A DNA stretch of 19,836 nucleotides, from positions 1 through 19,836 of the forward strand of contig CAIVXR010000143.1 of the NCBI GenBank assembly GCA_903909925.1. The letters run 5' to 3'. Positions 1-6,080 of this stretch are shown here, piece after piece. A program made the position numbers and the translations under genes. Within the stretch, counting starts at the first letter, position 1; each line of letters opens with the position of its first letter. The DNA is from an uncultured beta proteobacterium. GTDB taxonomy: Bacteria > Pseudomonadota > Gammaproteobacteria > Burkholderiales > Burkholderiaceae. Under the pieces are notes generated by a model. The model was not told where the DNA came from. It saw only the letters and a program-made list of their open reading frames with translations, and made no database searches.

Positions 1-410
1 AAGGTCTTGTAATTGCTTTTCTCGCTCACTGCAATCACATTAGGCACTTTTGCTACTAAGGTAACAGCTGCAAAATCTTTATTAGGATCGTAAGGTAATT
101 TTTTACCAAATAGCGCAGGGTTCACAGCCAAAGTTCCAACGTGACCTAATATCAAAGTGTAGCCATCAGGATTAGCCCGTTTGACCTCTTCCATCGCGAT
201 GTTGCCGGCGCCACCCGGTTTGTTATCAACATAGACAGATTGACCTAGGCTAGTACTCAGGCTATTAGCCACAGATCGTGCAACGATCTCGGAAGTCCCG
301 CCAGTAGCAAATGGCACTACTAAACGAATCGACTTTTCAGGATAGTCTGCCAATACGAGTGAAGAGCAAATGCAAATCAATGCCGTTATGAAAATTTTCA
401 ATCTGTTCAT
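1..410 (-). CDS. Bug-family (TctC-like) tripartite tricarboxylate transporter substrate-binding protein, partial
   Basis: This gene begins at an ATG at 410-408 and runs off the left edge, so about 136 N-terminal residues are visible. It starts with a Sec signal peptide ending near A21 (LVLA before DYPEKS). The mature N-terminus has the Bug-family pattern: YPEKSIRLVVPF, then a Gly-rich ligand loop (ATGGTSEIVAR), then a VDNKPGGAGNIA segment typical of TctC/Bug receptors. Members are periplasmic receptors that bind small carboxylates and usually pass them to a TctAB permease; the ligand cannot be read from sequence. The ATG overlaps the stop of the upstream cysteine-cluster gene in an ATGA tetranucleotide. 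No Shine-Dalgarno is seen before it, so translational coupling is likely. The family call is firm. The ligand, and whether a permease lies beyond the edge, are unknown. Confidence 0.93.
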   Translation of the reverse strand, partial: MNRLKIFITALICICSSLVLADYPEKSIRLVVPFATGGTSEIVARSVANSLSTSLGQSVYVDNKPGGAGNIAMEEVKRANPDGYTLILGHVGTLAVNPALFGKKLPYDPNKDFAAVTLVAKVPNVIAVSEKSNYKT

Positions 411-748
411 AGGCGTCGTTGCTTAGCTACTTCTTGCAGTCTTTGGCAATCCGGATTCGGTGTTCCATCCTCATTGAGAATATTAAATTCTCGACACGGG
501 CTTGGTCGATCTTCATAGATAGAACAGCGCCAGCCTTCTTCTTTATTATGGGTAAGGGCTATACAAGGCGCTCCACCCTTCTCAGTACCCTTCATGCAAG
601 CAAGATGTTCTGTGAGCTTAGTTGTCAGTTCCCCCGGAACGACGCCAGTGCCATTGCCTGCAATTTCTCCATGATAAAAACTCACTCGGAAATGCTGGCA
701 GCATTGGCCACATTCAAAACAAGGGTTGGGGTTCAATTCAGCGCTCAT
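407..748 (-). CDS. YkgJ family cysteine cluster protein
   Basis: A 113-residue soluble protein with nine cysteines: C10, C13, C16, C17, C51, C62, C75, C85 and C101. The N-terminal CFECGQCC motif and the later WRCSIYEDRPSPCREF segment are the hallmark of the YkgJ/UPF0153 (CxxCxxCC) family, which is thought to bind zinc or iron. The biochemical role of these proteins is not established. No signal peptide is present, so it should be cytoplasmic. Its stop codon overlaps the start of the Bug receptor gene (ATGA at 410-407), which suggests one transcript, although the functional link between a metal-cluster protein and a periplasmic receptor is unclear. The length is normal for short family members. 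The start at 748 leaves an 85-nt gap to the toxin gene on the other strand. Confidence 0.88.
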   Translation of the reverse strand: MSAELNPNPCFECGQCCQHFRVSFYHGEIAGNGTGVVPGELTTKLTEHLACMKGTEKGGAPCIALTHNKEEGWRCSIYEDRPSPCREFNILNEDGTPNPDCQRLQEVAKQRRL

Positions 749-810
749 ATTCAGAGTAAATTGTATGCCCTAATTAGAGCCATCTATAAGCCAACTATTC
801 CTACAAACTA

Positions 811-826
811 ATCAGTAATTTCTGAT
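811..826. promoter_or_regulatory. Palindrome, candidate operator of the toxin-antitoxin pair
   Basis: ATCAGTAATTTCTGAT is a 16-bp palindrome in which 14 of 16 positions agree with its reverse complement (perfect ATCAG/CTGAT arms). It lies about 35 nt before the preferred toxin start, next to AT-rich hexamers (TAATAT 828-833, TATTAT 837-842) that could be a -10 box. XRE-type antitoxins usually repress their own operon through such a site. The operator role is inferred from position. Confidence 0.45.
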
Positions 827-860
827 GTAATATATGTATTATTATTGGTACGCTATTTGG

Positions 861-1208
861 ATGAGAACTCCAAAGCTAGATGTGTACTTTTTTGAAACGG
901 AAACAAAGAATGAGCCAGTTAGAGAGTGGCTTCAACTACTAACACCTAGAGATAAAAAGCTTATAGGAGAGGATATTAAAACCGTTCAATTTGGCTGGCC
1001 TCTTGGTATGCCGCTGGTTAAACATATAGATAGCGATATATGGGAAGTTCGAAGCAAGTTAAGCGGGAATATTGCCAGAGTTCTATTTGTACTTGAAGGT
1101 AACGCTATGGTATTAATCCACGGATTTATCAAGAAGCAACAGAAGACACCAAAACCAGATTTAGATTTAGCAAAAGCCAGGGTCAAGCAGTTAAGGAAGC
1201 GTTTATGA
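861..1208 (+). CDS. RelE/HigB-like toxin, phage Gp49-like family
   Basis: A 115-residue basic protein with the Gp49-like (HigB-type RelE/ParE superfamily) pattern. It has NEPVREWL near the start, then GMPLVKHIDSDIWEVRSKL in the middle, then RVLFVLEGNAMVLIHGFIKKQQKTP, and a Lys/Arg-rich end. Toxins of this family are generally ribosome-dependent mRNA interferases. The order toxin first, antitoxin second, with an ATGA overlap at 1205-1208, is typical of higBA-like operons. An in-frame ATG at 834 would add nine residues (MYYYWYAIW), but these do not resemble the family start and lie inside the likely promoter, so 861 is preferred. No clear Shine-Dalgarno precedes 861. The toxin assignment is confident; mRNA cleavage is inferred from the family. 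Confidence 0.88.
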   Translation: MRTPKLDVYFFETETKNEPVREWLQLLTPRDKKLIGEDIKTVQFGWPLGMPLVKHIDSDIWEVRSKLSGNIARVLFVLEGNAMVLIHGFIKKQQKTPKPDLDLAKARVKQLRKRL

Positions 1209-1492
1209 AGAAAAAACATATTGGCAGTAATTTCGATGAATTCTTAAAGGAGGAGTCTCTCCTTGAGCACTCTACTGCTATAGCAGTAAAGCGTGTTATA
1301 GCTTGGCAAATCGAACGAGAGATGGAAAAACAAAAGCTCACTAAAACATCTATGGCCAAGAGAATGCATACTAGTCGTGCCGCCCTGAATCGTTTACTTG
1401 ATGAGAGCGATACCAGCTTGACATTGATTACGCTCGCAAGCGCAGCTACTGTATTAGGGAAGATTATTAAGTTTGAACTGAAGGCTGCCTAA
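1205..1492 (+). CDS. XRE-family HTH antitoxin, HigA-like
   Basis: A 95-residue protein with a helix-turn-helix around residues 45-66 (LTKTSMAKRMHTSRAALNRL) followed by a hydrophobic helix (SLTLITLASAATVLG), as in XRE/HigA antitoxins. It should bind and neutralise the upstream toxin and repress the operon, probably at the palindrome at 811-826. Its ATG overlaps the toxin stop (ATGA), and AAGGAAG just upstream, inside the toxin gene, is a plausible ribosome binding site. The N-terminal 40 residues, before the HTH, are likely the toxin-contacting part. A strong hairpin follows the stop codon by 8 nt. The toxin-first order and the HTH make this more HigA-like than RelB-like. Confidence 0.88.
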   Translation: MKKKHIGSNFDEFLKEESLLEHSTAIAVKRVIAWQIEREMEKQKLTKTSMAKRMHTSRAALNRLLDESDTSLTLITLASAATVLGKIIKFELKAA

Positions 1493-1500
1493 AAGAGCAA

Positions 1501-1532
1501 GGGAATAAGGAATCCGTGATTTCCTTATTCCC
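1501..1532. terminator. 12-bp hairpin, probable bidirectional terminator
   Basis: GGGAATAAGGAA (1501-1512) and TTCCTTATTCCC (1521-1532) form a perfect 12-bp stem with an 8-nt loop, starting 8 nt after the antitoxin stop. On the plus strand the stem is followed by C residues, not a T tract. On the minus strand it is followed by TTGCTCTTTT, which looks more like an intrinsic terminator. It could therefore end transcripts from the small minus-strand gene at 1738-1595 and act as a 3' barrier for the toxin-antitoxin mRNA. Confidence 0.6.
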
Positions 1533-1594
1533 CCCACTTCCACCTGCTACGGCTTATTACTTGTTTACTGCTTGTTTACTTCCATTACTAATCT

Positions 1595-1738
1595 TTACTC
1601 GTATCTACGATTAAATACCGGCTTTGTTTCGATTTCGTGACGCTTGGTGTTTTTGAGCACTGCGCAGTAAGACAGAATCATGATGACTGCCAACGAGATA
1701 CCGTTAAAGTTATTCATTAAGTTGCTGATCGTTTCCAT
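1595..1738 (-). CDS. Small single-span membrane protein, 47 aa, unknown function
   Basis: This short ORF starts at ATG 1738-1736 and ends at TAA 1597-1595. It has a near-ideal ribosome binding site: GAGGAGAAGCAA sits directly before the ATG, with AGGAG 6 nt away. The product begins METISNLMNNF, has one hydrophobic helix at about residues 12-28 (NGISLAVIMILSYCAVL), and ends in a charged tail (KNTKRHEIETKPVFNRRYE). The N-out, C-in topology is a guess from the positive residues after the helix. It lies about 140 nt downstream of umuC on the same strand, with a weak hairpin between, and upstream of the hairpin at 1501-1532. It could be a separate gene or the distal end of an SOS transcript. I do not recognise the family. 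The coding call rests on the ribosome binding site, the sensible membrane-protein composition and the otherwise empty 388-nt gap. Confidence 0.6.
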   Translation of the reverse strand: METISNLMNNFNGISLAVIMILSYCAVLKNTKRHEIETKPVFNRRYE

Positions 1739-1795
1739 TTGCTTCTCCTCTTTCGCTTTTGAGTTTGTTGCTAAGTATTCAGATTAGTGGGTCAA

Positions 1796-1814
1796 AAGCT
1801 CACGAAATGAGCTT
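1796..1814 (-). terminator. Weak hairpin downstream of umuC
   Basis: AAGCTCA (1796-1802) and TGAGCTT (1808-1814) form a 7-bp stem with a 5-nt loop about 65 nt past the umuC stop. On the minus strand the stem runs into TTTTG, a very short T tract, so it could be a leaky terminator for umuDC. If leaky, the small gene at 1738-1595 would be part of the SOS transcript. Confidence 0.4.
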
Positions 1815-1880
1815 GTAAAAAATAACTGTTTTGCTGTGTTTTTTTCATCTCTTTTTTCTTTTCTTTTGTTTTTATCTTTT

Positions 1881-3173
1881 CTATCTTGCTACTGGTAACT
1901 CATCCCACTGCGTGGTGTAGTTCGGTGACTTATTCCCTGCTTTCATTTGCCACTCTTGCTTTGTATTGTTGGTACCTGCCGCCGCTGATCTGAGCACTGC
2001 ATTACCAAAGCGAGTATTGATCTGATCCATCGCTTTCATGAGATGTGCAGATTTACCTTTGCTTTCGATATCTTCAAATAAGGATTGCTGCATAGTTGGC
2101 TTGTCGCTAATGAGGTTGAGAATGACACCCGCTTTCTTGTAGCGAAAGTTTGGTTTGTAAATTTGCTTAAGTCCTGCAAGTGCTGCATTAGTTAATGTCA
2201 GCGTGTTATCACTTGGGTCGGGTAATGGAATCGTGATGCTCTGATGATGTTGTGGCTCGTATTGCTTAAACGGATTGGTTTGAATAAATACCGTGAGCGC
2301 GCCCGTAGTACTGTTTTGGGCTCTGAGCTTCTCTGCCGCACGCGCCACATGGGTAGCCACTGACTGGGCCAGTTCTGCCTGACTAGTAACGAGTTTTCCA
2401 AAACTACGTGAAGCAATGATTTGTTGTTTGGCGGGCGCCACTTCTTCAAGCTCTAAGCAAGAGATGCCGCGTAGCTCATAACACAGGCGCTCCATTACGA
2501 CGCCAAACTGTTGGCGCATTGCTTGTGGCGAGGCTTGCAAAAGATCAAATACGCTATGAATATTTTGGGCTTTAAGTTTTTTAGCGATTTGTCTGCCAAT
2601 ACCCCAGACCTCACTAACGGGTGTCTCACTCATCCATTGATAGAGCTCTGGTTTGGTCATAGCGTTTACATCACAGACCCCTGCGAACTGCTTATGTTTT
2701 TTAGCCAAGTGATTGGCTAACTTAGCCAGGGTCTTACTTGCCCCAATACCAACACAGACTGGCAGACCAGTAGTGTCTTTGACTTGCTGCTTAATTTTTG
2801 TTCCTAGCTCAATCGTATCTTGATATTGTTTTAAGACAGTCTCGATCTGTAGAAAGCTCTCGTCGATGCTGTAGACCTCGAGCTTTGGTGTGAAGGCCTT
2901 GAGCACTTGCACTACGCGGCTACTCATATCTCCATACAGGGTGTAGTTTGATGAGTAAGCCTGAATACCGTGCTTCTTAGCCAGCTCTTGCATCTGAAAC
3001 CAAGGCGTGCCCATCTTGACGCCCAGTGCTTTAACTTCTGCACTACGCGCGACTGCGCAGCCGTCGTTATTGGAGAGTACTACCATTGGCACTTCTTCTA
3101 ACTTAGGTTGGAACACACGTTCACAAGAAACATAAAAATTATTGACATCTACAAGTGCAAAAAGGGGGTTCAT
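1881..3173 (-). CDS. umuC: DNA polymerase V catalytic subunit UmuC
   Basis: A 430-residue Y-family polymerase that, with processed UmuD, copies damaged DNA during the SOS response. The palm carries the catalytic acidic residues D9 (ALVDVNNFY) and D104/E105 (VYSIDESF). The LSNNDGCAVARSAEVKALGVKMG segment region (about 33-55) and the helix-hairpin-helix region (VWGIGRQIAKKL, 189-200) match UmuC closely. A beta-clamp binding motif, QQSLF, lies at 362-366, in the place of QLNLF in the E. coli protein. The C-terminal DUF4113-type tail (KQEWQMKAGNKSPNYTTQW) is complete. The length fits the roughly 420-residue family. Its ATG overlaps the umuD stop (ATGA), so the two are translationally coupled and controlled by the LexA box upstream of umuD. 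Confidence 0.97.
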   Translation of the reverse strand: MNPLFALVDVNNFYVSCERVFQPKLEEVPMVVLSNNDGCAVARSAEVKALGVKMGTPWFQMQELAKKHGIQAYSSNYTLYGDMSSRVVQVLKAFTPKLEVYSIDESFLQIETVLKQYQDTIELGTKIKQQVKDTTGLPVCVGIGASKTLAKLANHLAKKHKQFAGVCDVNAMTKPELYQWMSETPVSEVWGIGRQIAKKLKAQNIHSVFDLLQASPQAMRQQFGVVMERLCYELRGISCLELEEVAPAKQQIIASRSFGKLVTSQAELAQSVATHVARAAEKLRAQNSTTGALTVFIQTNPFKQYEPQHHQSITIPLPDPSDNTLTLTNAALAGLKQIYKPNFRYKKAGVILNLISDKPTMQQSLFEDIESKGKSAHLMKAMDQINTRFGNAVLRSAAAGTNNTKQEWQMKAGNKSPNYTTQWDELPVAR

Positions 3174-3673
3174 GACTTTGCCTCCTTGTTATATCTGCTG
3201 CTCGCATTGCTGTACTTACGCACTACCCCAACAACTACGCCCCAGATTTGCAACTCACTGCCCTCGTTAAAAGTGATGGCTGGATAGTTTGGGTTTTCTG
3301 CTTGGAGTTCAATACGGCCACGTAATTGATATAGGCGCTTGATGGTGTACTCGCTATCAACTACCGCTACTACGATGTCTTTGTGTTTTGGCTTCAGGGC
3401 TTTATCCACCACTACCTTGTCGCCATCGCAAATACCGGCGCCCAGCATGGAATCACCCTTAACCGTGAACATGAAAGTGGCCGGCTTGTTCTGAACTAGG
3501 TAATGGTTCAAATCGAGGCCGTCCTCAGCGTAATCTGCCGCTGGACTGGGAAATCCTGCCGAAATTCGGTGGCTCAGAAGCCTAGTCTCATAGGCGGCAA
3601 AATAAGCACCCAAGGCTTGTGGGCTCTGGGTCAGGCTTACTTTAGCGGGGCTCATTTTCTGGGTCATAGTCAT
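3170..3673 (-). CDS. umuD: UmuD, SOS-cleaved polymerase V subunit (S24/LexA-like protease)
   Basis: A 167-residue LexA-like self-cleaving protein; RecA-stimulated removal of the N-terminus gives UmuD', the partner of UmuC. The cleavage segment SAGFPSPAADY puts the scissile bond at A39-G40 (Cys-Gly in E. coli). The catalytic Ser is S75 in VKGDSM and the Lys is K112 in YTIKRL, 37 residues apart as in E. coli UmuD. The N-terminal arm before the cleavage site is about 15 residues longer than in E. coli. Starting at the in-frame ATGs at 3667 or 3655 would shorten it. The start at 3673 is only 7 nt from the LexA box, so translation from there would need a nearly leaderless mRNA; 3655 is a real alternative. 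The gene overlaps umuC by 4 nt. Confidence 0.96.
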   Translation of the reverse strand: MTMTQKMSPAKVSLTQSPQALGAYFAAYETRLLSHRISAGFPSPAADYAEDGLDLNHYLVQNKPATFMFTVKGDSMLGAGICDGDKVVVDKALKPKHKDIVVAVVDSEYTIKRLYQLRGRIELQAENPNYPAITFNEGSELQIWGVVVGVVRKYSNASSRYNKEAKS

Positions 3674-3680
3674 TAATATA

Positions 3681-3696
3681 CTGTATGTTTATACAG
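3681..3696 (-). promoter_or_regulatory. LexA (SOS) box of umuDC
   Basis: CTGTATGTTTATACAG is a perfect match to the gammaproteobacterial-type consensus CTGT-N8-ACAG, extended to a 20-bp palindrome frame TACTGT...ACAGTA. It lies directly before umuD. On the minus strand a possible promoter, TTTACG, 16 nt, TATAAA, overlaps the box, so bound LexA would block polymerase. The regulatory role is well established for this motif; the exact promoter is inferred. Confidence 0.93.
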
Positions 3697-3821
3697 TATA
3701 TGTAAAAACCGTAAAAATGAGGCTATTTTTGTTGTTTTGAGGTCTTTAGGAGGTCAGGGATTGCATAATGGGTCAGATAGCTGCCGCTGCAGTTACCCAT
3801 AAAAAGAACAGTAGGAGACAC

Positions 3822-4889
3822 ATGAAGACGTACAAGATAGCGTCCATTCCGGGTGACGGAATTGGCAAGGAAGTCATTCCAGAGTGCGAAAAGGTTCTGA
3901 ATGCCTTAAGCAAAAAACATCCTGAAATCGCTTTTGAGTTTGAGCACTTTGATTGGGGCGGTGACTACTACCGCAAACACGGCATCATGATGCCCAATGA
4001 TGGTCTGGAACCTTTGCGCTCTAAAGATGCCATCTTGTTTGGTTCAGCTGGTGACCCCAAGATTGCTGATCACATTACTTTATGGGGCTTGCGTCTCAAA
4101 ATCTGCCAAGGTTTTGATCAGTACGCAAATGTACGCCCTACTCGCATTCTTCCCGGAATTGAAACACCGCTACGCAATTGCAAACCTAATCAACTCGATT
4201 GGGTGATTGTGCGCGAGAACTCCGAAGGTGAATACTCTGGTCTGGGTGGTAGAGCACACCAAGGGCATCCCATTGAAGTGGCTTCCGATATGAGCATCAT
4301 GACGCGCGTTGGGGTTGAGCGTGTACAGCGCTTCGCCTTTAAGTTAGCGCAGTCGCGCCCTCGTAAGCACCTCACCGTTATTACTAAATCCAATGCCCAG
4401 CGTCACGGCATGGTGATGTGGGATGAGATTGCTAACATCGTTGCGAAAGATTTTCCGGATGTCACTTGGGATAAAGAGCTGGTTGATGCCGCAACAGCAC
4501 GCATGGTTAATCACCCTGAGTCTTTGGACACCATCGTAGCTACTAACTTACACGCGGATGTACTGAGCGATTTAGCGGCAGCACTCGCAGGTAGCCTAGG
4601 TATTGCGCCGACTGCCAACCTAGATCCAGAGCGCCGCTATCCATCGATGTTTGAACCGATTCATGGTTCTGCGTTTGACATCATGGGTAAAGGCCTTGCC
4701 AATCCAATCGGCACTTTCTGGTCGGCAGTGATGATGCTCGACTTCTTAGGTGAAAAAGCCCTTGGCGCTAAATTAATGGCCGCAATTGAAAAAGTCACAG
4801 CCAATCCAAAGTTACATACTCGCGATCTAGGCGGTAGCGCCATGATGAGCGATGTTACTAATGCAGTCATTGAGGAGATTTCTAAATGA
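3822..4889 (+). CDS. ttuC: Tartrate dehydrogenase/decarboxylase or D-malate dehydrogenase (TtuC/DmlA type)
   Basis: A 355-residue NAD-dependent beta-decarboxylating dehydrogenase of the isopropylmalate dehydrogenase superfamily. It begins KIASIPGDGIGKEV, carries the substrate/metal segment RENSEGEYSGLGGR (131-144), K189 in VITKSNAQR, metal-ligand aspartates D222, D246 and D250, and the NAD-binding FEPIHGSAFDIMGKG segment near residue 278. The RENSEGEYSGLGG and TANLDPERRYPSMFEP segments match TtuC/DmlA enzymes rather than LeuB. Likely substrates are D-malate, tartrate or a related 2-hydroxydiacid, converted to pyruvate or oxaloacetate and CO2. The start at 3822 is chosen for TAGGAG just upstream; an in-frame ATG at 3768 would add 18 residues unlike the family. 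The stop overlaps the next gene (ATGA). Which substrate is physiological cannot be settled from sequence. Confidence 0.93.
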   Translation: MKTYKIASIPGDGIGKEVIPECEKVLNALSKKHPEIAFEFEHFDWGGDYYRKHGIMMPNDGLEPLRSKDAILFGSAGDPKIADHITLWGLRLKICQGFDQYANVRPTRILPGIETPLRNCKPNQLDWVIVRENSEGEYSGLGGRAHQGHPIEVASDMSIMTRVGVERVQRFAFKLAQSRPRKHLTVITKSNAQRHGMVMWDEIANIVAKDFPDVTWDKELVDAATARMVNHPESLDTIVATNLHADVLSDLAAALAGSLGIAPTANLDPERRYPSMFEPIHGSAFDIMGKGLANPIGTFWSAVMMLDFLGEKALGAKLMAAIEKVTANPKLHTRDLGGSAMMSDVTNAVIEEISK

Positions 4890-5836
4890 AGCTATTTAAA
4901 CTACTAAGTGTTTGCTTGCTTTCTTTTGGCTTGCTATCGGGGGCTAATGCTCAACCCTTCCCAGACAAAACCATTCAATACATCATCCCTTTTCCTGCTG
5001 CCGGTGAATCTGATTTAGTAGCGCGCTATCAAGCTGATATCTCTGCCAGAAAGTTTAATCAGCCCATGGTAGTCATTAATCGCGCTGGCGCTGGTGGTGC
5101 TTTGGTATGGAGCGCTCTCAATACCTATCCTGCTGACGGCACTACTGTGGTGGGCGTCAACATTCCCCATACCATCTTGCAACCTTTACAAGAAGGTATT
5201 CAGTACAAGACCGAAGATATTAATGCGATCTACTACTACCACTTCACTCCAGATGCGTTGATGGTCTCTGCGGATAGCCCTTACAAGACCTATCAAGAAT
5301 TTATTGCTGCTGCTAAAAAAGATCCGGGCAAGATGACTCTGGCTGGGTCATCACAGTTCTCTGCTAACCATATGGCAGTGGAGCGCTTAAATAAATTAGC
5401 AGGCGTCAAAATTACTTACGTACCCTTTAAAGGTACGGGTGATTTAATCACTGCATTAATTGGGATGCACGTGGATGGCGCAATGGGATACTTGCCATTA
5501 GCGATTCAGCAAAAAGGTAAGGTGCGCACACTTGCCATTGCTACTGAGAAACGTAACCCTTCTCTACCAGACGTGCCAACCTTTAAAGAGCTTGGCTTGA
5601 ACTGGGTAGACGGTGCTTATCGTGGTGTTGCCATACCTAAAGCTACGCCGCTGGTATTGCAGCAAAAACTGTCTGACTACTTTGCCAAACTCAATGCCGA
5701 CCCTGAAACTAAAAAGAAACTAGAAGAAACTGGGTTTGTGATTGTGGATATTCCTTTGGCAAAAATGCCCGCCTTCATGAAAGAGAAAATTCCTCAAGCC
5801 ATGGAAGATGCCAAGAATGCAGGGATGATTAAGTAA
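4886..5836 (+). CDS. Bug-family (TctC-like) substrate-binding protein
   Basis: A complete 316-residue periplasmic receptor. The signal peptide ends at A22 (GANA before QPFPDK). The mature protein has the Bug features: PDKTIQYIIPFPAAGESDLVAR for the first ligand loop region, VINRAGAGGALVW for the second, and VPFKGTGDLITALIGMHVDG in the second lobe. The AAGESD stretch replaces the more usual AGGxxD, placing Glu near the ligand site, so specificity may differ from citrate-type receptors. It is coupled to the dehydrogenase by an ATGA overlap, which suggests that it delivers the dehydrogenase substrate or a related hydroxyacid. No TctA or TctB membrane genes are present in the window, which is common for the many orphan Bug receptors of Burkholderiales. 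A perfect hairpin terminator follows. Confidence 0.95.
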   Translation: MKLFKLLSVCLLSFGLLSGANAQPFPDKTIQYIIPFPAAGESDLVARYQADISARKFNQPMVVINRAGAGGALVWSALNTYPADGTTVVGVNIPHTILQPLQEGIQYKTEDINAIYYYHFTPDALMVSADSPYKTYQEFIAAAKKDPGKMTLAGSSQFSANHMAVERLNKLAGVKITYVPFKGTGDLITALIGMHVDGAMGYLPLAIQQKGKVRTLAIATEKRNPSLPDVPTFKELGLNWVDGAYRGVAIPKATPLVLQQKLSDYFAKLNADPETKKKLEETGFVIVDIPLAKMPAFMKEKIPQAMEDAKNAGMIK

Positions 5837-5880
5837 ATGTTGTAGAAATTTTTCTTTTTATTGATCTTTCTTTTACTCCA

Positions 5881-5914
5881 AATAAAAAACCACCGATCTC
5901 GGTGGTTTTTTATT
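5881..5914. terminator. Bidirectional intrinsic terminator
   Basis: A perfect 15-bp inverted repeat, AATAAAAAACCACCG (5881-5895) and CGGTGGTTTTTTATT (5900-5914), with loop ATCT. The GC core ACCACCG/CGGTGGT is flanked by A6 and T6 runs, so it works on either strand: for the Bug gene on plus and for the TPR-protein transcript on minus. Confidence 0.93.
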
Positions 5915-6030
5915 TAGCAGAACACAAAGGCTAGTATTGCGGGATCGTCTACAAAAGTATTCGACAGATAAATACTGGCGCGGTACAACCAAGGATGAAC
6001 AGTCTCAATGATTTCAGAAAAATATTCCAT
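5914..6030 (-). CDS. Possible 38-aa ORF downstream of the TPR protein
   Basis: An ATG-started ORF (6030-6028) of 38 codons ending at TAA 5916-5914, exactly at the edge of the terminator hairpin. The product begins MEYFSEIIETVHPWLYRASI and ends in a hydrophobic AILAFVFC. An AAGGAG lies on the same strand but about 24 nt from the ATG, too far for normal initiation. Its place between the TPR gene and the terminator means that it would be transcribed. There is no recognised family, and coding is doubtful. Confidence 0.22.
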   Translation of the reverse strand: MEYFSEIIETVHPWLYRASIYLSNTFVDDPAILAFVFC

Positions 6031-6080
6031 AGAGCTAGTTTAACTGTTGATGCTCCTTAGATTCCACTTTCCAAATGTCA

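Larger units (their letters stand above)
1493..1880. other. Intergenic stretch between antitoxin and umuC
   Basis: This 388-nt gap holds the hairpin at 1501-1532, two direct copies of CTTGTTTACT (1560-1569 and 1571-1580), the small ORF at 1738-1595, a 7-bp hairpin at 1796-1814 and a long pyrimidine-rich run on the plus strand (about 1838-1885; purine-rich on the strand that reads out of umuC). No longer gene is seen. Confidence 0.6.

Noticed and set aside
419..811. 130-codon plus-strand frame antisense to the cysteine-cluster gene
   Set aside because: It is fully opposite a gene with a clear YkgJ cysteine pattern, and its product shows no family features.
1560..1580. Two direct CTTGTTTACT copies as an iteron or CRISPR start
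   Set aside because: There are only two 10-bp copies with a 1-nt gap, no further units and no cas or rep gene nearby.
3768..3821. N-terminal extension of the dehydrogenase (18 residues)
   Set aside because: The residues are unlike the family start, and a good ribosome binding site precedes the ATG at 3822.
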